From an uncultured Clostridia bacterium (GTDB lineage: Bacteria; Bacillota; Clostridia; UBA1381), in the NCBI GenBank assembly GCA_947631085.1, contig CANRJY010000009.1, forward strand, positions 1 through 64,000: DNA of 64,000 nt, written 5' to 3'. The notes below the pieces were generated by a model, which did no database searches, had not been told where the DNA came from, and saw only the letters and a program-made list of their open reading frames with translations. The translations under genes and the position numbers were made by a program. This document shows, one piece after another, positions 17,575 to 26,615 of the stretch; within the stretch, counting starts at the first letter, position 1; each line of letters opens with the position of its first letter.

Positions 17575-19746
17575 ATGGCAATAAAAATCGCGCTTGCCGG
17601 AAACCCGAACTCCGGCAAAACAACATTATTTAACGCATTAACAGGCTCAAATCAGTACGTCGGCAACTGGCCCGGCGTTACGGTCGAGAAAAAAGAGGGA
17701 CGCTTAAAGGGCAGAAAAGACGTTATAATCGAGGATCTGCCCGGTATTTACTCGCTCTCCCCGTACACTCTCGAGGAGGTCGTAGCGAGAAATTACCTTA
17801 TAAACGACAGACCGGACGCGATATTGAATATCGTTGACGGCAGCAATTTGGAAAGGAATCTCTACCTCACAACACAGCTTACCGAGCTTGGCATACCTGT
17901 TGTCATGGCTGTAAACATGATGGACGTTGTCAACAAAAAAGGCGACAGGATAGATATGTCCAAGCTCGGCAAAGCACTGGGATGCGAGGTCGTCGCAATT
18001 TCCGCGCTCAAAGGCACGGGAGTTAAGGAGGCGGCGGATAAGGCTGTCGCGGCGGCTTCCGGAAAGCCGTTCAAAGCGGTTCATACGTTTGACAATAAAA
18101 TAGAGGGTTATCTTAATAAAATCGCGGAAAAGCTGGATAATTCGATCCCCGAAACACAAAAGCGCTTTTACGCGATAAAACTCTTCGAGCGCGACGACAA
18201 AATCGCGTCTCAGCTTAAGTCCGTTCCCGACGCCGAGGAAATAATCGCGGCAGCCGAAACGGAACTGGACGACGACAGCGAAAGCATCATCACAAACGAG
18301 CGTTACACATATATTACGTCGATAATCGGCGGCTGTTACAGGAAAAAGAGTACGGCGGCGAAAAACAGTCTTTCCGACAAAATAGACAAAATCGTCACAA
18401 ACAGAATACTCGCCCTTCCGATTTTCGCGGCTGTAATGTTTATAGTGTACTACGTTTCGGTAACGACGGTCGGAACGTGGGTCACGGACTGGATGAACGA
18501 CGGAGTTTTCGGCGAAAGCTGGAGCTTGTTCGGACTTGAGATCCCCGGTATACCCGTACTTATAGGAAACGCGCTCGAGGCGCTCGGCACGGCGGAATGG
18601 CTCAACAGTCTTATCCTCGACGGCATTGTCGCCGGAGTGGGCGCGGTGCTCGGATTTGTACCGCAAATGCTCGTGCTGTTCATATTCCTCGCGTTTTTGG
18701 AGGGCTGCGGCTACATGGCGCGTATCGCGTTTATCATGGACAGAATTTTCAGACGCTTCGGTCTGTCGGGCAAGTCGTTTATACCCGTTCTTATCGGCAC
18801 GGGCTGCGGCGTACCCGGAATTATGGCTTCGCGTACGATTGAAAACGAGCGCGACAGGCGCATGACTATTATGACCACGACGTTTATCCCCTGCGGCGCG
18901 AAGCTCCCGATTATCGCGCTTATCGCGGGCGCTCTGTTCGGCGGCGCGGCGTGGGTCGCTACAAGCGCGTATTTTGTAGGTATTGCGGCGATAATCGTTT
19001 CGGGAATTATACTCAAAAAGACGAAGATGTTCGCGGGCGATCCCGCGCCGTTCGTGATAGAGCTTCCCGAATACCATCTTCCGACGGTCGGCAGTATATT
19101 GCGCAGTATGTGGGAGCGCGGCTGGTCGTTTATCAAAAAAGCGGGAACGATCATCCTTCTCGCTACGATACTCATATGGTTCCTGCAAGGCTTCGGCGTT
19201 GAGGACGGCTCGTTCGGCATGGTCGAGGATATGAACAACTCAATTCTCGCGGCGATAGGAAATATAATCGCTCCGATATTCGCGCCGCTCGGCTGGGGCG
19301 ACTGGAAGGCGGCTGTCGCGGCAGTCACGGGACTTATCGCGAAGGAGAACGTCGTCGGCACGTTCGGCATACTCTACGGCGGCTTCGAGGAGGTCGCGGA
19401 GGACGGCTACGAGGTATGGACAAATCTCGCGATGAACTTCACGCGTCTTTCCGCATACTCGTATCTCGTGTTCAACCTGCTCTGCGCTCCGTGCTTCGCG
19501 GCAATAGGCGCGATAAAGCGCGAGATGAACAGCGCGAAATGGACGTGGTTCGCGATTGGCTGGCAGTGCGCGCTCGCTTACGCGGTATCACTGTGCATCT
19601 ACCAGCTCGGTACGCTCTTTACCGGCGGCGGCTTCGGAATAGGCACTGCTGCGGCAATACTTATCGTGATTGGATTTATATATCTGCTTCTCCGTCCGTA
19701 TAAGGAGAGCACGCGTTTGGGCGTTAAGGGCGGACTTAAGGCATAG
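17575..19746 (+). CDS. feoB: Ferrous iron transport protein B
   Basis: This 723-residue FeoB has a G-domain at its N terminus (GNPNSGKTTLFNALTG near residue 8, DLPGIYSLSPYTLEE, NMMD), a GDI-like helical spacer, and the membrane permease from about residue 280. The conserved motifs GYMARIAFIMD and GCGVPGIMASRT match those of the fused FeoB at 939. It is the main gene of a feoA-feoA-feoB-FeoB-associated operon. Its close paralogue 14 kb away may differ in metal (Fe2+ or Mn2+) or in regulation. The ATG follows AAGGAGG. Confidence 0.95.
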   Translation: MAIKIALAGNPNSGKTTLFNALTGSNQYVGNWPGVTVEKKEGRLKGRKDVIIEDLPGIYSLSPYTLEEVVARNYLINDRPDAILNIVDGSNLERNLYLTTQLTELGIPVVMAVNMMDVVNKKGDRIDMSKLGKALGCEVVAISALKGTGVKEAADKAVAAASGKPFKAVHTFDNKIEGYLNKIAEKLDNSIPETQKRFYAIKLFERDDKIASQLKSVPDAEEIIAAAETELDDDSESIITNERYTYITSIIGGCYRKKSTAAKNSLSDKIDKIVTNRILALPIFAAVMFIVYYVSVTTVGTWVTDWMNDGVFGESWSLFGLEIPGIPVLIGNALEALGTAEWLNSLILDGIVAGVGAVLGFVPQMLVLFIFLAFLEGCGYMARIAFIMDRIFRRFGLSGKSFIPVLIGTGCGVPGIMASRTIENERDRRMTIMTTTFIPCGAKLPIIALIAGALFGGAAWVATSAYFVGIAAIIVSGIILKKTKMFAGDPAPFVIELPEYHLPTVGSILRSMWERGWSFIKKAGTIILLATILIWFLQGFGVEDGSFGMVEDMNNSILAAIGNIIAPIFAPLGWGDWKAAVAAVTGLIAKENVVGTFGILYGGFEEVAEDGYEVWTNLAMNFTRLSAYSYLVFNLLCAPCFAAIGAIKREMNSAKWTWFAIGWQCALAYAVSLCIYQLGTLFTGGGFGIGTAAAILIVIGFIYLLLRPYKESTRLGVKGGLKA

Positions 19747-19757
19747 GAGGCGGTAAT

Positions 19758-19892
19758 ATGGCTGCGACTGTAATAATCAGCGTTATACTCGCCGGAATAA
19801 TCGCGCTCGCGGCGCGGTCGGTGATAAAAAGGCATAAAAACGGCGGCTGTGGCTGCGGCTGCGCGGACTGCCCGCATAAATGTAAAAAATAA
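19758..19892 (+). CDS. FeoB-associated Cys-rich membrane protein
   Basis: This 44-residue ORF follows feoB by 11 bases with an AGGAGG site. One membrane helix (about residues 4-20) is followed by a basic stretch and a Gly/Cys-rich tail, GGCGCGCADCPHKC. That is the layout of the small Cys-rich proteins found behind feoB in many Firmicutes. A role in handling Fe2+ or assisting FeoB is presumed from position; the biochemistry is not established. Confidence 0.8.
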   Translation: MAATVIISVILAGIIALAARSVIKRHKNGGCGCGCADCPHKCKK

Positions 19893-19900
19893 GCACAAAA

Positions 19901-19930
19901 AAGCCGCCGATAAAAATCGGCGGCTTTCAA
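19901..19930. terminator. Terminator between feo operon and the C_GCAxxG_C_C gene
   Basis: AAAGCCGCCGAT and ATCGGCGGCTTT pair around a short loop, with A and T runs outside. It can serve both converging operons. Confidence 0.7.
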
Positions 19931-19944
19931 TTTGTCTTTTGAAT

Positions 19945-20391
19945 CTATTTCATCAAATATTTTTCCGCTATGCGCGCGCAGTCCTCAATGCATCTCACGC
20001 ACGGACGTTTTTTATAAAATTCGGAAGTCCTCTCCTCCGCTCTCGCTCCGTTATCCTTCGGCATTGACGAGCCGAGAAGCTCCGAGCAAATAATCGAGCC
20101 GTTCCTGTTCTTAAACTCATCCGACATTTCCCGCACCGTTTTGTAGATAAGCGTTTTTGTTTCAACATCGCCCGCCTTCGCTTCACTGTATTTCAGTCCT
20201 GCCAAAACTGCCATTCCCGCGACGGCGCCGCATGTCAGACGCATTCGTCCGAGCCCTCCTCCGAGAGGCTCCGTCGCTTTCATGATAGTTTCAAAATCCG
20301 CGCCAAGCGCCTCGCAGAACGCGCCCGCTACCGACTGCGAACAATTATATCCGGATTTGAACAAGTCGACCGCTTTTTGTACTCTGTCCAT
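19945..20391 (-). CDS. C_GCAxxG_C_C family redox-type protein
   Basis: This 148-residue protein has the cysteine pattern of the C_GCAxxG_C_C family: NCSQ near residue 17, the CGAVAGM signature near residue 54, and the C-terminal pair CVRCIEDC near 133. Family members are putative redox-active or metal-binding proteins, often near oxidoreductases; none has a firm function. It is the last gene of the minus-strand cluster, two bases after the adenylating ligase, so it is probably made with that pathway. Confidence 0.8.
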   Translation of the reverse strand: MDRVQKAVDLFKSGYNCSQSVAGAFCEALGADFETIMKATEPLGGGLGRMRLTCGAVAGMAVLAGLKYSEAKAGDVETKTLIYKTVREMSDEFKNRNGSIICSELLGSSMPKDNGARAEERTSEFYKKRPCVRCIEDCARIAEKYLMK

Positions 20392-20393
20392 AG

Positions 20394-21914
20394 CTATTTT
20401 ATTATCAAATTCCTCTTTATCTTTTTTGACGATGTTTTTTCAAACTCCGTATCTCTCCAAACAACACCGTGTATCTGCTTTGCCGCGGGCAAGGTATCGT
20501 TAATACGGTCTATTTCAGCTTGTATCTCCGCTTGTATGTTGTCCGATTCGTAATCGGGATTGGGATATATCTGCGCCGTAATTACTCCGTCCTTATCGTA
20601 TACGACCATTTCCTTTATCGGCTCGAACGCCGCGAATATGTTCTCAATCTCCTCCGGCGATACGTTCTCGCCGTTATCGAGTATGATCAGATTCTTCTTT
20701 CGTCCCGATATGAACACATAGTTATCCTTAACATATCCCAAATCGCCCGTCATTAACCAACCGTCCTCGGTCAGAGCCTTCGCGGTTTCTTCGGGATTTT
20801 TATAATATCCAACCATTATTGACGGACTTCTCGCCCATATCTCGCCGTCCACGATTTTTACCTCGCAGCCCTCGACGATCCTTCCGACCGACTCGGGATA
20901 CGGACAATCCTTGACGCCCGTGCTTATTCGAGAAGCCGTTTCCGTCATTCCGTAGCCCTGCGCGATCTCGATTCCGAACTCGGCATAGCCCTTGATGATT
21001 TCGGGGCTCAGATACGCTCCGCCCGCGAAGAGAATTTCGAAATCCTCGCCGAATACCGCTTTGCCGACTGCGATTTTATCCGGATTTTTCTTTGCTTCCT
21101 GACGCATTTTATTAAGTATCGAGGCGGCAATCATCGGCACGAATGTAGTCTCGTGCGGCTTGTACGCCTGCAGATTTTTCGGTATTCGCATAAGCGAGTC
21201 ATTCACGCATACGGTCCTTCCGTACCAAAGCGCCGTGAGAATATCGCATGTAAAGCAGAATATATGATGTATCGGCAGTATCGAAAGCCTTCTGTGTCCG
21301 TGATATCCCCTATCCGGCTCGCATGTGGCGTTATCCGCAAAATTGGCGTGGGAAAGCATTACTCCCTTGCTCTGACCGGTAGTGCCTGATGTGAATATGA
21401 TCGCGGCTATCATTTCAGGAGTGATTTCCGTTTTCGGCTCACAGCCCGCGTATTTTTCAAGTATTCCCGAAAGCGGTACTGTACCCGGGTAATCCGAGTG
21501 CATATGCACAACGACCTTCACCTGCGGACAGAGTTTTTTTAATTCCTCAACGCAGGATTCGCGCTTTTCGTCAATAAATATAACCTCCGAATCGGAACGG
21601 TTGATCTCATCAGCAAGCGCCTCAACGCTGTTTACGACCGCCAGCGGAACAGACACGCCGCCGCTCAGCACCGCGCCGAACCAACCGATTATAAACTCAT
21701 AGCTCGTCGCGCCGAATATAGCCGAATGCACCGCGCGTCCGAACGTGTCCTCGAACCACGCCGCGACGGCGTTCGCGTCACGCCTGAACTCGTTAAAGCT
21801 TTTATCGATAAATTCCTTCTTGACGTGCGTTCTGAAAAACGGCTCGTCAGAAAACCGCGCGGCAGCTGTATCAACAAGATCCCGCAGCGTTTTTATATTT
21901 TCACGCGAAAACAT
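20394..21914 (-). CDS. AMP-binding adenylate-forming ligase
   Basis: This 506-residue enzyme belongs to the ANL superfamily of acyl-CoA synthetases and NRPS adenylation domains. It activates a carboxylate as its AMP ester and transfers it to a thiol. Motifs in order: FTSGTTGQSKGVMLSH (phosphate-binding loop), GYGMTETAS, TGDLGYV, SGRKKNLIILDNGENVSPEE, and the C-terminal catalytic lysine in SSKKIKRN. I chose the ATG at 21914 because AGAGG lies seven bases upstream. The acyl carrier protein gene ends 28 bases before it, so the acceptor is probably that ACP rather than CoA. It resembles long-chain acyl ligases more than amino-acid-activating domains, but the substrate cannot be read with confidence. 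Confidence 0.88.
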   Translation of the reverse strand: MFSRENIKTLRDLVDTAAARFSDEPFFRTHVKKEFIDKSFNEFRRDANAVAAWFEDTFGRAVHSAIFGATSYEFIIGWFGAVLSGGVSVPLAVVNSVEALADEINRSDSEVIFIDEKRESCVEELKKLCPQVKVVVHMHSDYPGTVPLSGILEKYAGCEPKTEITPEMIAAIIFTSGTTGQSKGVMLSHANFADNATCEPDRGYHGHRRLSILPIHHIFCFTCDILTALWYGRTVCVNDSLMRIPKNLQAYKPHETTFVPMIAASILNKMRQEAKKNPDKIAVGKAVFGEDFEILFAGGAYLSPEIIKGYAEFGIEIAQGYGMTETASRISTGVKDCPYPESVGRIVEGCEVKIVDGEIWARSPSIMVGYYKNPEETAKALTEDGWLMTGDLGYVKDNYVFISGRKKNLIILDNGENVSPEEIENIFAAFEPIKEMVVYDKDGVITAQIYPNPDYESDNIQAEIQAEIDRINDTLPAAKQIHGVVWRDTEFEKTSSKKIKRNLIIK

Positions 21915-21942
21915 ATTATACCTCTTTTCCTTCCCCTGAAAA

Positions 21943-22167
21943 TCACTTCTGTCCTTCCAAATACGCAATCAATTCCTCTACGGTTTTGCATTTGCCCGCC
22001 TCATTTTCATCTATTTCCACGTCAAACTCGTCCTCAGCGTCGCCGAGCATACACATGAAATCGTAGGAATTAAATCCCAAATCCTCCGAGAAATGTGATT
22101 TTTCCGTTATTTCGTCCTCGTTTACCTCTACATAATTGCATATAAGCGCTTTTAATTGTTCCAGCAT
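21943..22167 (-). CDS. Acyl carrier protein
   Basis: This 74-residue acidic protein is a stand-alone phosphopantetheine carrier. The serine that takes the cofactor is in LGFNSYDFM (about residue 33), where most fatty-acid ACPs have DSLD, so it is a specialised carrier rather than the housekeeping AcpP. It sits between the condensation-domain gene and the ligase gene, and should carry the acyl group activated by the ligase. An AGGAGG site precedes the ATG. No phosphopantetheinyl transferase gene is in the window. Confidence 0.88.
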   Translation of the reverse strand: MLEQLKALICNYVEVNEDEITEKSHFSEDLGFNSYDFMCMLGDAEDEFDVEIDENEAGKCKTVEELIAYLEGQK

Positions 22168-22192
22168 TTTGTTATCCTCCTTATTTATTTAC

Positions 22193-22212
22193 GGGCGGAC
22201 ATGATCCGTCCC
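22193..22212. repeat. Dispersed short palindrome, copy 2
   Basis: GGGCGGACATGATCCGTCCC lies between the condensation-domain and ACP genes. It is a diverged relative of the palindromes at 16048 and 34488. Confidence 0.45.
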
Positions 22213-22225
22213 TGTTTCCGATTCA

Positions 22226-23635
22226 TCAAACCATATCCTTTATTTCCTCAACCGTCGCATTCGGATTCTCGATACTTCTGAACAGCACGCGTCCGAGATA
22301 GTAATACAAAAATTCTATCTCATTCGGCGTCGCGATGTCGCTCTGATATCCGAAGTGGAACGTAAGACCGCCGTCGCTCGGGCGATGCATCGCTGTCAGA
22401 TAAAATGCCTGCGGCTGCTTTCCGCTTGAATACCAGTAGCTTTTGTACGGTATATCCCTTAAATACGGAACTATGCTTTTCAGCGTAGCCGGCTGATATG
22501 TAAAGCCTATGCTCTCATATCCGCCTCTCGGGGCGTAGCCGTACGTTTCACGCTGTATTCTGTAAAACGTCATCGGACCGTATTCAGAATGCTTAAACAT
22601 CTCGTTCTGAGCTTTGTCGATTTTCGCCATTGATTCAAGCACCGTGTCGGTCGGCTCGACTATGGTTCTCAGCGTCATGCAGTGCATCCGCACTCCGCCG
22701 CATTTTTTCGCGAGCAGCGTTGAGCGACGCGCAACGAAGTCCTTTATGCACACGTCCTTTTCATCGTTATTGAATTTTGACAAAACAGTGCGCAGTCCGT
22801 GCAGAAGCAGCACACTTACGGGGAATCCGTATTCCTCGCAGAAATCCACAAGCTTCTTCGTTGAATCAACATCAAGGTCATACGTTACCGTGCTTCCCAC
22901 AGCGTCGCGTGAAATCAACGCCGCTGCGCGCTGATTTGGATTTTTGTTCTCCAATCTCTGAGCATACAGTCTGCCCGGGCCTGTGAAATCGGTATAAATC
23001 GGCTCGTCGCGCGCAAACTGTTCCATCCAGTATTTTTCATCAGCATCCTTCTTTTTGCATCCCGCCATATACTCCATGTCCTTCTTGACCGACTCGATAT
23101 ACGACGTCATAGGCTTAGGATACGGCAGATCATAGCGCAGACTGCAGTAAATATCCATAACATCGCGGCTGAACGCAATAATAGAAGCCGCGTCCATAGT
23201 CGCGTGGTGAACATTCATATAAAAACCGTTCCATCCGTCCGGCATTGACACAAGAACTATGCGCGATAACGGGCCGCCGAACGTGTCGAAAGGCTGACTT
23301 GTCCAGCCGTCAAGAATATCCTTTACCTTTTCCTCCGTTAAATCCGAAAAATCATAATACTCGAAATATTGATTCTCATACGGCATAACATACTGCCATA
23401 TCTGCCCCGTTTCAGGCTCCTTCCAAAGCCTAAGCCTCATCGTTTCGCAGCGCGATACGGCGCGGTTCAAAGCTTCCCTGAGAATTGACAAATTCATATC
23501 CATTTTAAGATATCGTCCCGTACCGAGATTTACTATCTCCTGTGTCGGACTGAATGTCATTGTATACAGATGCAGCATCTCCGCTTCCGTAATCGGGTAG
23601 CAGTCGCGTTTAATTCCGCCGATAATTTTCTCCAT
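22226..23635 (-). CDS. Stand-alone condensation-domain acyltransferase
   Basis: This 469-residue protein has the chloramphenicol-acetyltransferase-like fold of NRPS condensation domains. The catalytic motif HHATMDA (HHxxxDx) is intact near residue 144, and a DFVARRS-like segment follows around residue 300. There are no attached carrier or adenylation domains. It heads the cluster with the ACP and ligase, so it probably joins the ACP-bound acyl group to an amine or alcohol. Alternatives are a lipid-forming acyltransferase of the WS/DGAT or PapA type. GGAGGG precedes the ATG. Confidence 0.8.
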   Translation of the reverse strand: MEKIIGGIKRDCYPITEAEMLHLYTMTFSPTQEIVNLGTGRYLKMDMNLSILREALNRAVSRCETMRLRLWKEPETGQIWQYVMPYENQYFEYYDFSDLTEEKVKDILDGWTSQPFDTFGGPLSRIVLVSMPDGWNGFYMNVHHATMDAASIIAFSRDVMDIYCSLRYDLPYPKPMTSYIESVKKDMEYMAGCKKKDADEKYWMEQFARDEPIYTDFTGPGRLYAQRLENKNPNQRAAALISRDAVGSTVTYDLDVDSTKKLVDFCEEYGFPVSVLLLHGLRTVLSKFNNDEKDVCIKDFVARRSTLLAKKCGGVRMHCMTLRTIVEPTDTVLESMAKIDKAQNEMFKHSEYGPMTFYRIQRETYGYAPRGGYESIGFTYQPATLKSIVPYLRDIPYKSYWYSSGKQPQAFYLTAMHRPSDGGLTFHFGYQSDIATPNEIEFLYYYLGRVLFRSIENPNATVEEIKDMV

Positions 23636-23866
23636 TGATTATCCCTCCGTTCTGATAATGAAATAATATTCAAATAATATACAGTTATTATTCTTACACT
23701 ATTCCCCGCCAATTCCTATATTTTCTTATTTCAGTTTACCATATATATTCCGCGATGTCAATTAAAACATAGCATTATTCACAATTTCTTCATAATATAT
23801 TTGACCGGTTTTGTCATTTACGATACCGGTGAAATATGTTATACAACTCCGCATAAATAATAAAAA
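23636..23866. other. AT-rich intergenic region upstream of the condensation cluster
   Basis: This stretch separates the condensation-cluster start from the GH2 operon terminator. It must hold the minus-strand promoter of the cluster, but I see no convincing -35/-10 pair and no gene. Confidence 0.4.
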
Positions 23867-23895
23867 CTGCCGCGGACAAATTTTGTCCGCGGCAG
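23867..23895 (-). terminator. Terminator of the GH2 operon
   Basis: CTGCCGCGGACAAA (867-880) and its exact complement (882-895) form a long stem, followed on the minus strand by TTTTTATT. It begins just after the GH2 stop codon. Confidence 0.8.
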
Positions 23896-23899
23896 CTTA

Positions 23900-26611
23900 T
23901 TATACTATTACGACAGGCTTGGAGATGCCACCCCTGCCGTTTTCGCTGTACGCGAGCACGGCAAGCGTACATTCGCCGCTCATGCCCGCAAGCGGGAACT
24001 CCGCCCTCATGCCGTTTTCGCAGTTATGGTCGAAACGCTTTTCGCCATTTACATAAATTTCCACCCGCTCGCCAGTCACCTCACGGAACACGAGCATACT
24101 GTCATTATCGGAGATCTCCGTTTTTGCGCGGTACATGCACCAGCCCTTATTGTCTATGAATAAATCGTCACAGCCCGCGCCGACGCCTATAACGCCCATT
24201 GTGTTCATGTCGCTGTCCTCGATTTCTGTGAGCGGATCGGGTTTTTCGTCTGTCAAGGCAACGCTGTTACGCCACGTCGCGACGTATTTTTCGTTTATCG
24301 AGTAAATGTAATTTATCGGATCTTCCCGCCGCTTTACGGGGATCTCGGTCTCAGCCGTCCCGATACCGTCGGCATACGCTTTGATTATGACCTTTTCCGC
24401 GCCGTCGATTTCCTTTACTATCGCCTGACAAAGTCCGTGGAACAAATGTCTTTCGGAGGCTTTATCGGCTTCGTGCGAGTTCGGGTCGCCGTTTCCCACG
24501 CCTATCACCTCGCCGCCCTCGACGGTAAAACGTACGAGCGCGTTCTCATTGGGGACATAAAAACCGTTTTTGTCAACAGCTTTCACATTGACCGCTATCG
24601 CGTCGTCACAGCCGTCGTACAGGTATTCTCGGCTCGGTTCGATTTCGAGCTTTTTAGTCTCCCCCGCCGTATGTGTCTCATTCTCGCATACGGCTTTATT
24701 GTCCCTATAGCCTATGACTTTTAGTGTCCCTTTTTCAAACGGGACGCGCCAATTCGCCATATCGTATTTCGGAACGCTTTGCCGTCCGAGGCTTTCGCCG
24801 TTTAAGAACAGCTCCGCTTCATCGCAGTTAGTATATGCCGCGACGCGTATTTCCTCGCCCTCGCTCCAATTCCAGTGCGGCAGGAGATGTATTACAGGCT
24901 CGTTTACAAAGAACGATTTGTTCAGATAGTATACGTCCTTTTTAAAGCCGCAGGTGTCCATAATGCCGAACTGCGTGCCGATCGAGGGCCATTCGAATGG
25001 GGTCGGCTCGCCGCGGTAGTCGAAGCCCGTCCAGATGAACATACCCATTATGTGCTTTCGTTGGTCGATTTGTTTAAAGCCGTCGCGGTAGCTGTTGCCC
25101 CACGGCGCTTTTTCGCTGTCGTAATTGTCGATTATATGCTTGTCCCAATCGGTTTTGTACTCGCCGCGCGTCGCGAAGGCACTGTCGTTTTCCGTTCCTA
25201 GCATCGGCACATCGGGATATTTTTCGCGGAACTCGTCGTAAATATGCGTGACATAATTAAATCCCGTCAAATCAAGCGCGTCGCACACGCCGCCGTCGGA
25301 GGTGAGCCCCGTGTTCATAGCGCCGAGGATAAAGCGGGTGTCGTCGAGCTCTTTTATCTCCTTTTCCATTCGTTTCGCGAGTCTGCGTCCCGTCGGGGTA
25401 CCCTGGAGCGGTTCTTCGTTGAAAAGCGAGTACATCACTACGCACGGATGGTTCCTATCGCGCGTGACCATGTCGCGCACCTGCTTCAAGCCGTCGGCGG
25501 ACGTGTTGAAATTGCGGTTTTCGTCCATTACGAGTATGCCGTATTTATCGCAGTAATCAAGTATTTCGGGAGACGGGTTGCCGTGAGCCGAGCGGTACGC
25601 GTTAGTTCCCATTTCCTTTAAAAGACGTATTCTGTACTCGTTGACCGAATCTGGGACGGCTACTCCGACTCCAGCGTGATCCTGATGATTGCATGTTCCG
25701 TAAAGCTGTATGCGTCTGCCGTTTAATTGAAAACCGTTGTCCTTGTCGATTTCTATCGTGCGAAAACCGAACGAGGTTTCGGCTCTGTCCGCAAGAGTGT
25801 CACCGTCGTACAGCTCGCTTACCATGGTGTATAAATTCGGCGAGTCAATGTCCCATAAATCGGGGCTGTATGTCAGGACGCTCTGCTTGACCGTCACCTT
25901 GTCGGCGCACTCGAACGCGGTTTCCGCTTTGCCGACTATGTTGTCTTTAATGTCCCTTATTGTCGTCACGAGACGGCACTTTTTAGTGTCCCCCATGTTT
26001 TCTATCTCCGTATCGGTGAGCGCGTCCCACATATCAACCGTGCGTTTTTCGGGATGCACGAAAACTCCTCTGTGCGCGATATGGAGCGGGTTTCTCTTGT
26101 ACAGATCGACGTGGCGGTAAATTCCCGCGCCCTCGTACCACCAGCCTTCGATAACCTCCGCGTCAACGAAAACCGCGATGTGGTTCACGCGGTCGCCGTA
26201 GACCGCCATATCGGTAACGTCTATCGCGAACGAGTTGTAGCCGCCGAAATTGCGTCCGACGACCGAGCCGTTCATGTATACTGTGCAGTGCGACGAAACG
26301 CCGCCGAATTCAATTATAATCTGTTTGTTCCGATCGGCTTCGTCGAGGCGGAAGCGCTTTACATACCAAGCCTTGCCGCGCTTTTTGTAGCTGTTGGCGG
26401 GACCCCATTTTTCTTCGAAATCATTAAAAACGGCGAAATCATGCGGTAGATCCACGTTCTCCCATGAGCTTGTGTCATAGTCGGGACTTGCCGTGCCGAT
26501 CGCGCCGCCGGCTTTCGCCGCCATATAGCTCGCCGCGTGTGAATTGGTAAGCGGCGCGCTTATATCTCCGTTATGAAATTTCCATTGTCTGTCTAAGCTG
26601 AATTTTTCCAT
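23900..26611 (-). CDS. Glycoside hydrolase family 2 enzyme (beta-galactosidase type)
   Basis: This 903-residue protein has the GH2 order: sugar-binding jelly roll (about 1-190), immunoglobulin-like domain (190-300), TIM barrel (300-600) and C-terminal beta domains. The acid/base glutamate is in YSLFNEEP near residue 390 and the nucleophile glutamate in MLGTENDS near 478. The C-terminal part includes an Ig-like segment typical of the DUF4982-bearing galactosidases. There is no signal peptide, so it acts on oligosaccharides already inside the cell. Beta-galactosidase is most likely; beta-glucuronidase or mannosidase cannot be excluded. It is the last gene of the operon with the broken methyltransferase and dCMP deaminase, which is probably a chance arrangement. 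Confidence 0.9.
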   Translation of the reverse strand: MEKFSLDRQWKFHNGDISAPLTNSHAASYMAAKAGGAIGTASPDYDTSSWENVDLPHDFAVFNDFEEKWGPANSYKKRGKAWYVKRFRLDEADRNKQIIIEFGGVSSHCTVYMNGSVVGRNFGGYNSFAIDVTDMAVYGDRVNHIAVFVDAEVIEGWWYEGAGIYRHVDLYKRNPLHIAHRGVFVHPEKRTVDMWDALTDTEIENMGDTKKCRLVTTIRDIKDNIVGKAETAFECADKVTVKQSVLTYSPDLWDIDSPNLYTMVSELYDGDTLADRAETSFGFRTIEIDKDNGFQLNGRRIQLYGTCNHQDHAGVGVAVPDSVNEYRIRLLKEMGTNAYRSAHGNPSPEILDYCDKYGILVMDENRNFNTSADGLKQVRDMVTRDRNHPCVVMYSLFNEEPLQGTPTGRRLAKRMEKEIKELDDTRFILGAMNTGLTSDGGVCDALDLTGFNYVTHIYDEFREKYPDVPMLGTENDSAFATRGEYKTDWDKHIIDNYDSEKAPWGNSYRDGFKQIDQRKHIMGMFIWTGFDYRGEPTPFEWPSIGTQFGIMDTCGFKKDVYYLNKSFFVNEPVIHLLPHWNWSEGEEIRVAAYTNCDEAELFLNGESLGRQSVPKYDMANWRVPFEKGTLKVIGYRDNKAVCENETHTAGETKKLEIEPSREYLYDGCDDAIAVNVKAVDKNGFYVPNENALVRFTVEGGEVIGVGNGDPNSHEADKASERHLFHGLCQAIVKEIDGAEKVIIKAYADGIGTAETEIPVKRREDPINYIYSINEKYVATWRNSVALTDEKPDPLTEIEDSDMNTMGVIGVGAGCDDLFIDNKGWCMYRAKTEISDNDSMLVFREVTGERVEIYVNGEKRFDHNCENGMRAEFPLAGMSGECTLAVLAYSENGRGGISKPVVIV

Positions 26612-26615
26612 ATAT

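Noticed and set aside
17704-19188. Long minus-strand open frame opposite the second feoB
   Set aside because: It is the antisense shadow of a clear FeoB gene and its translation is Arg/His-rich without any domain.
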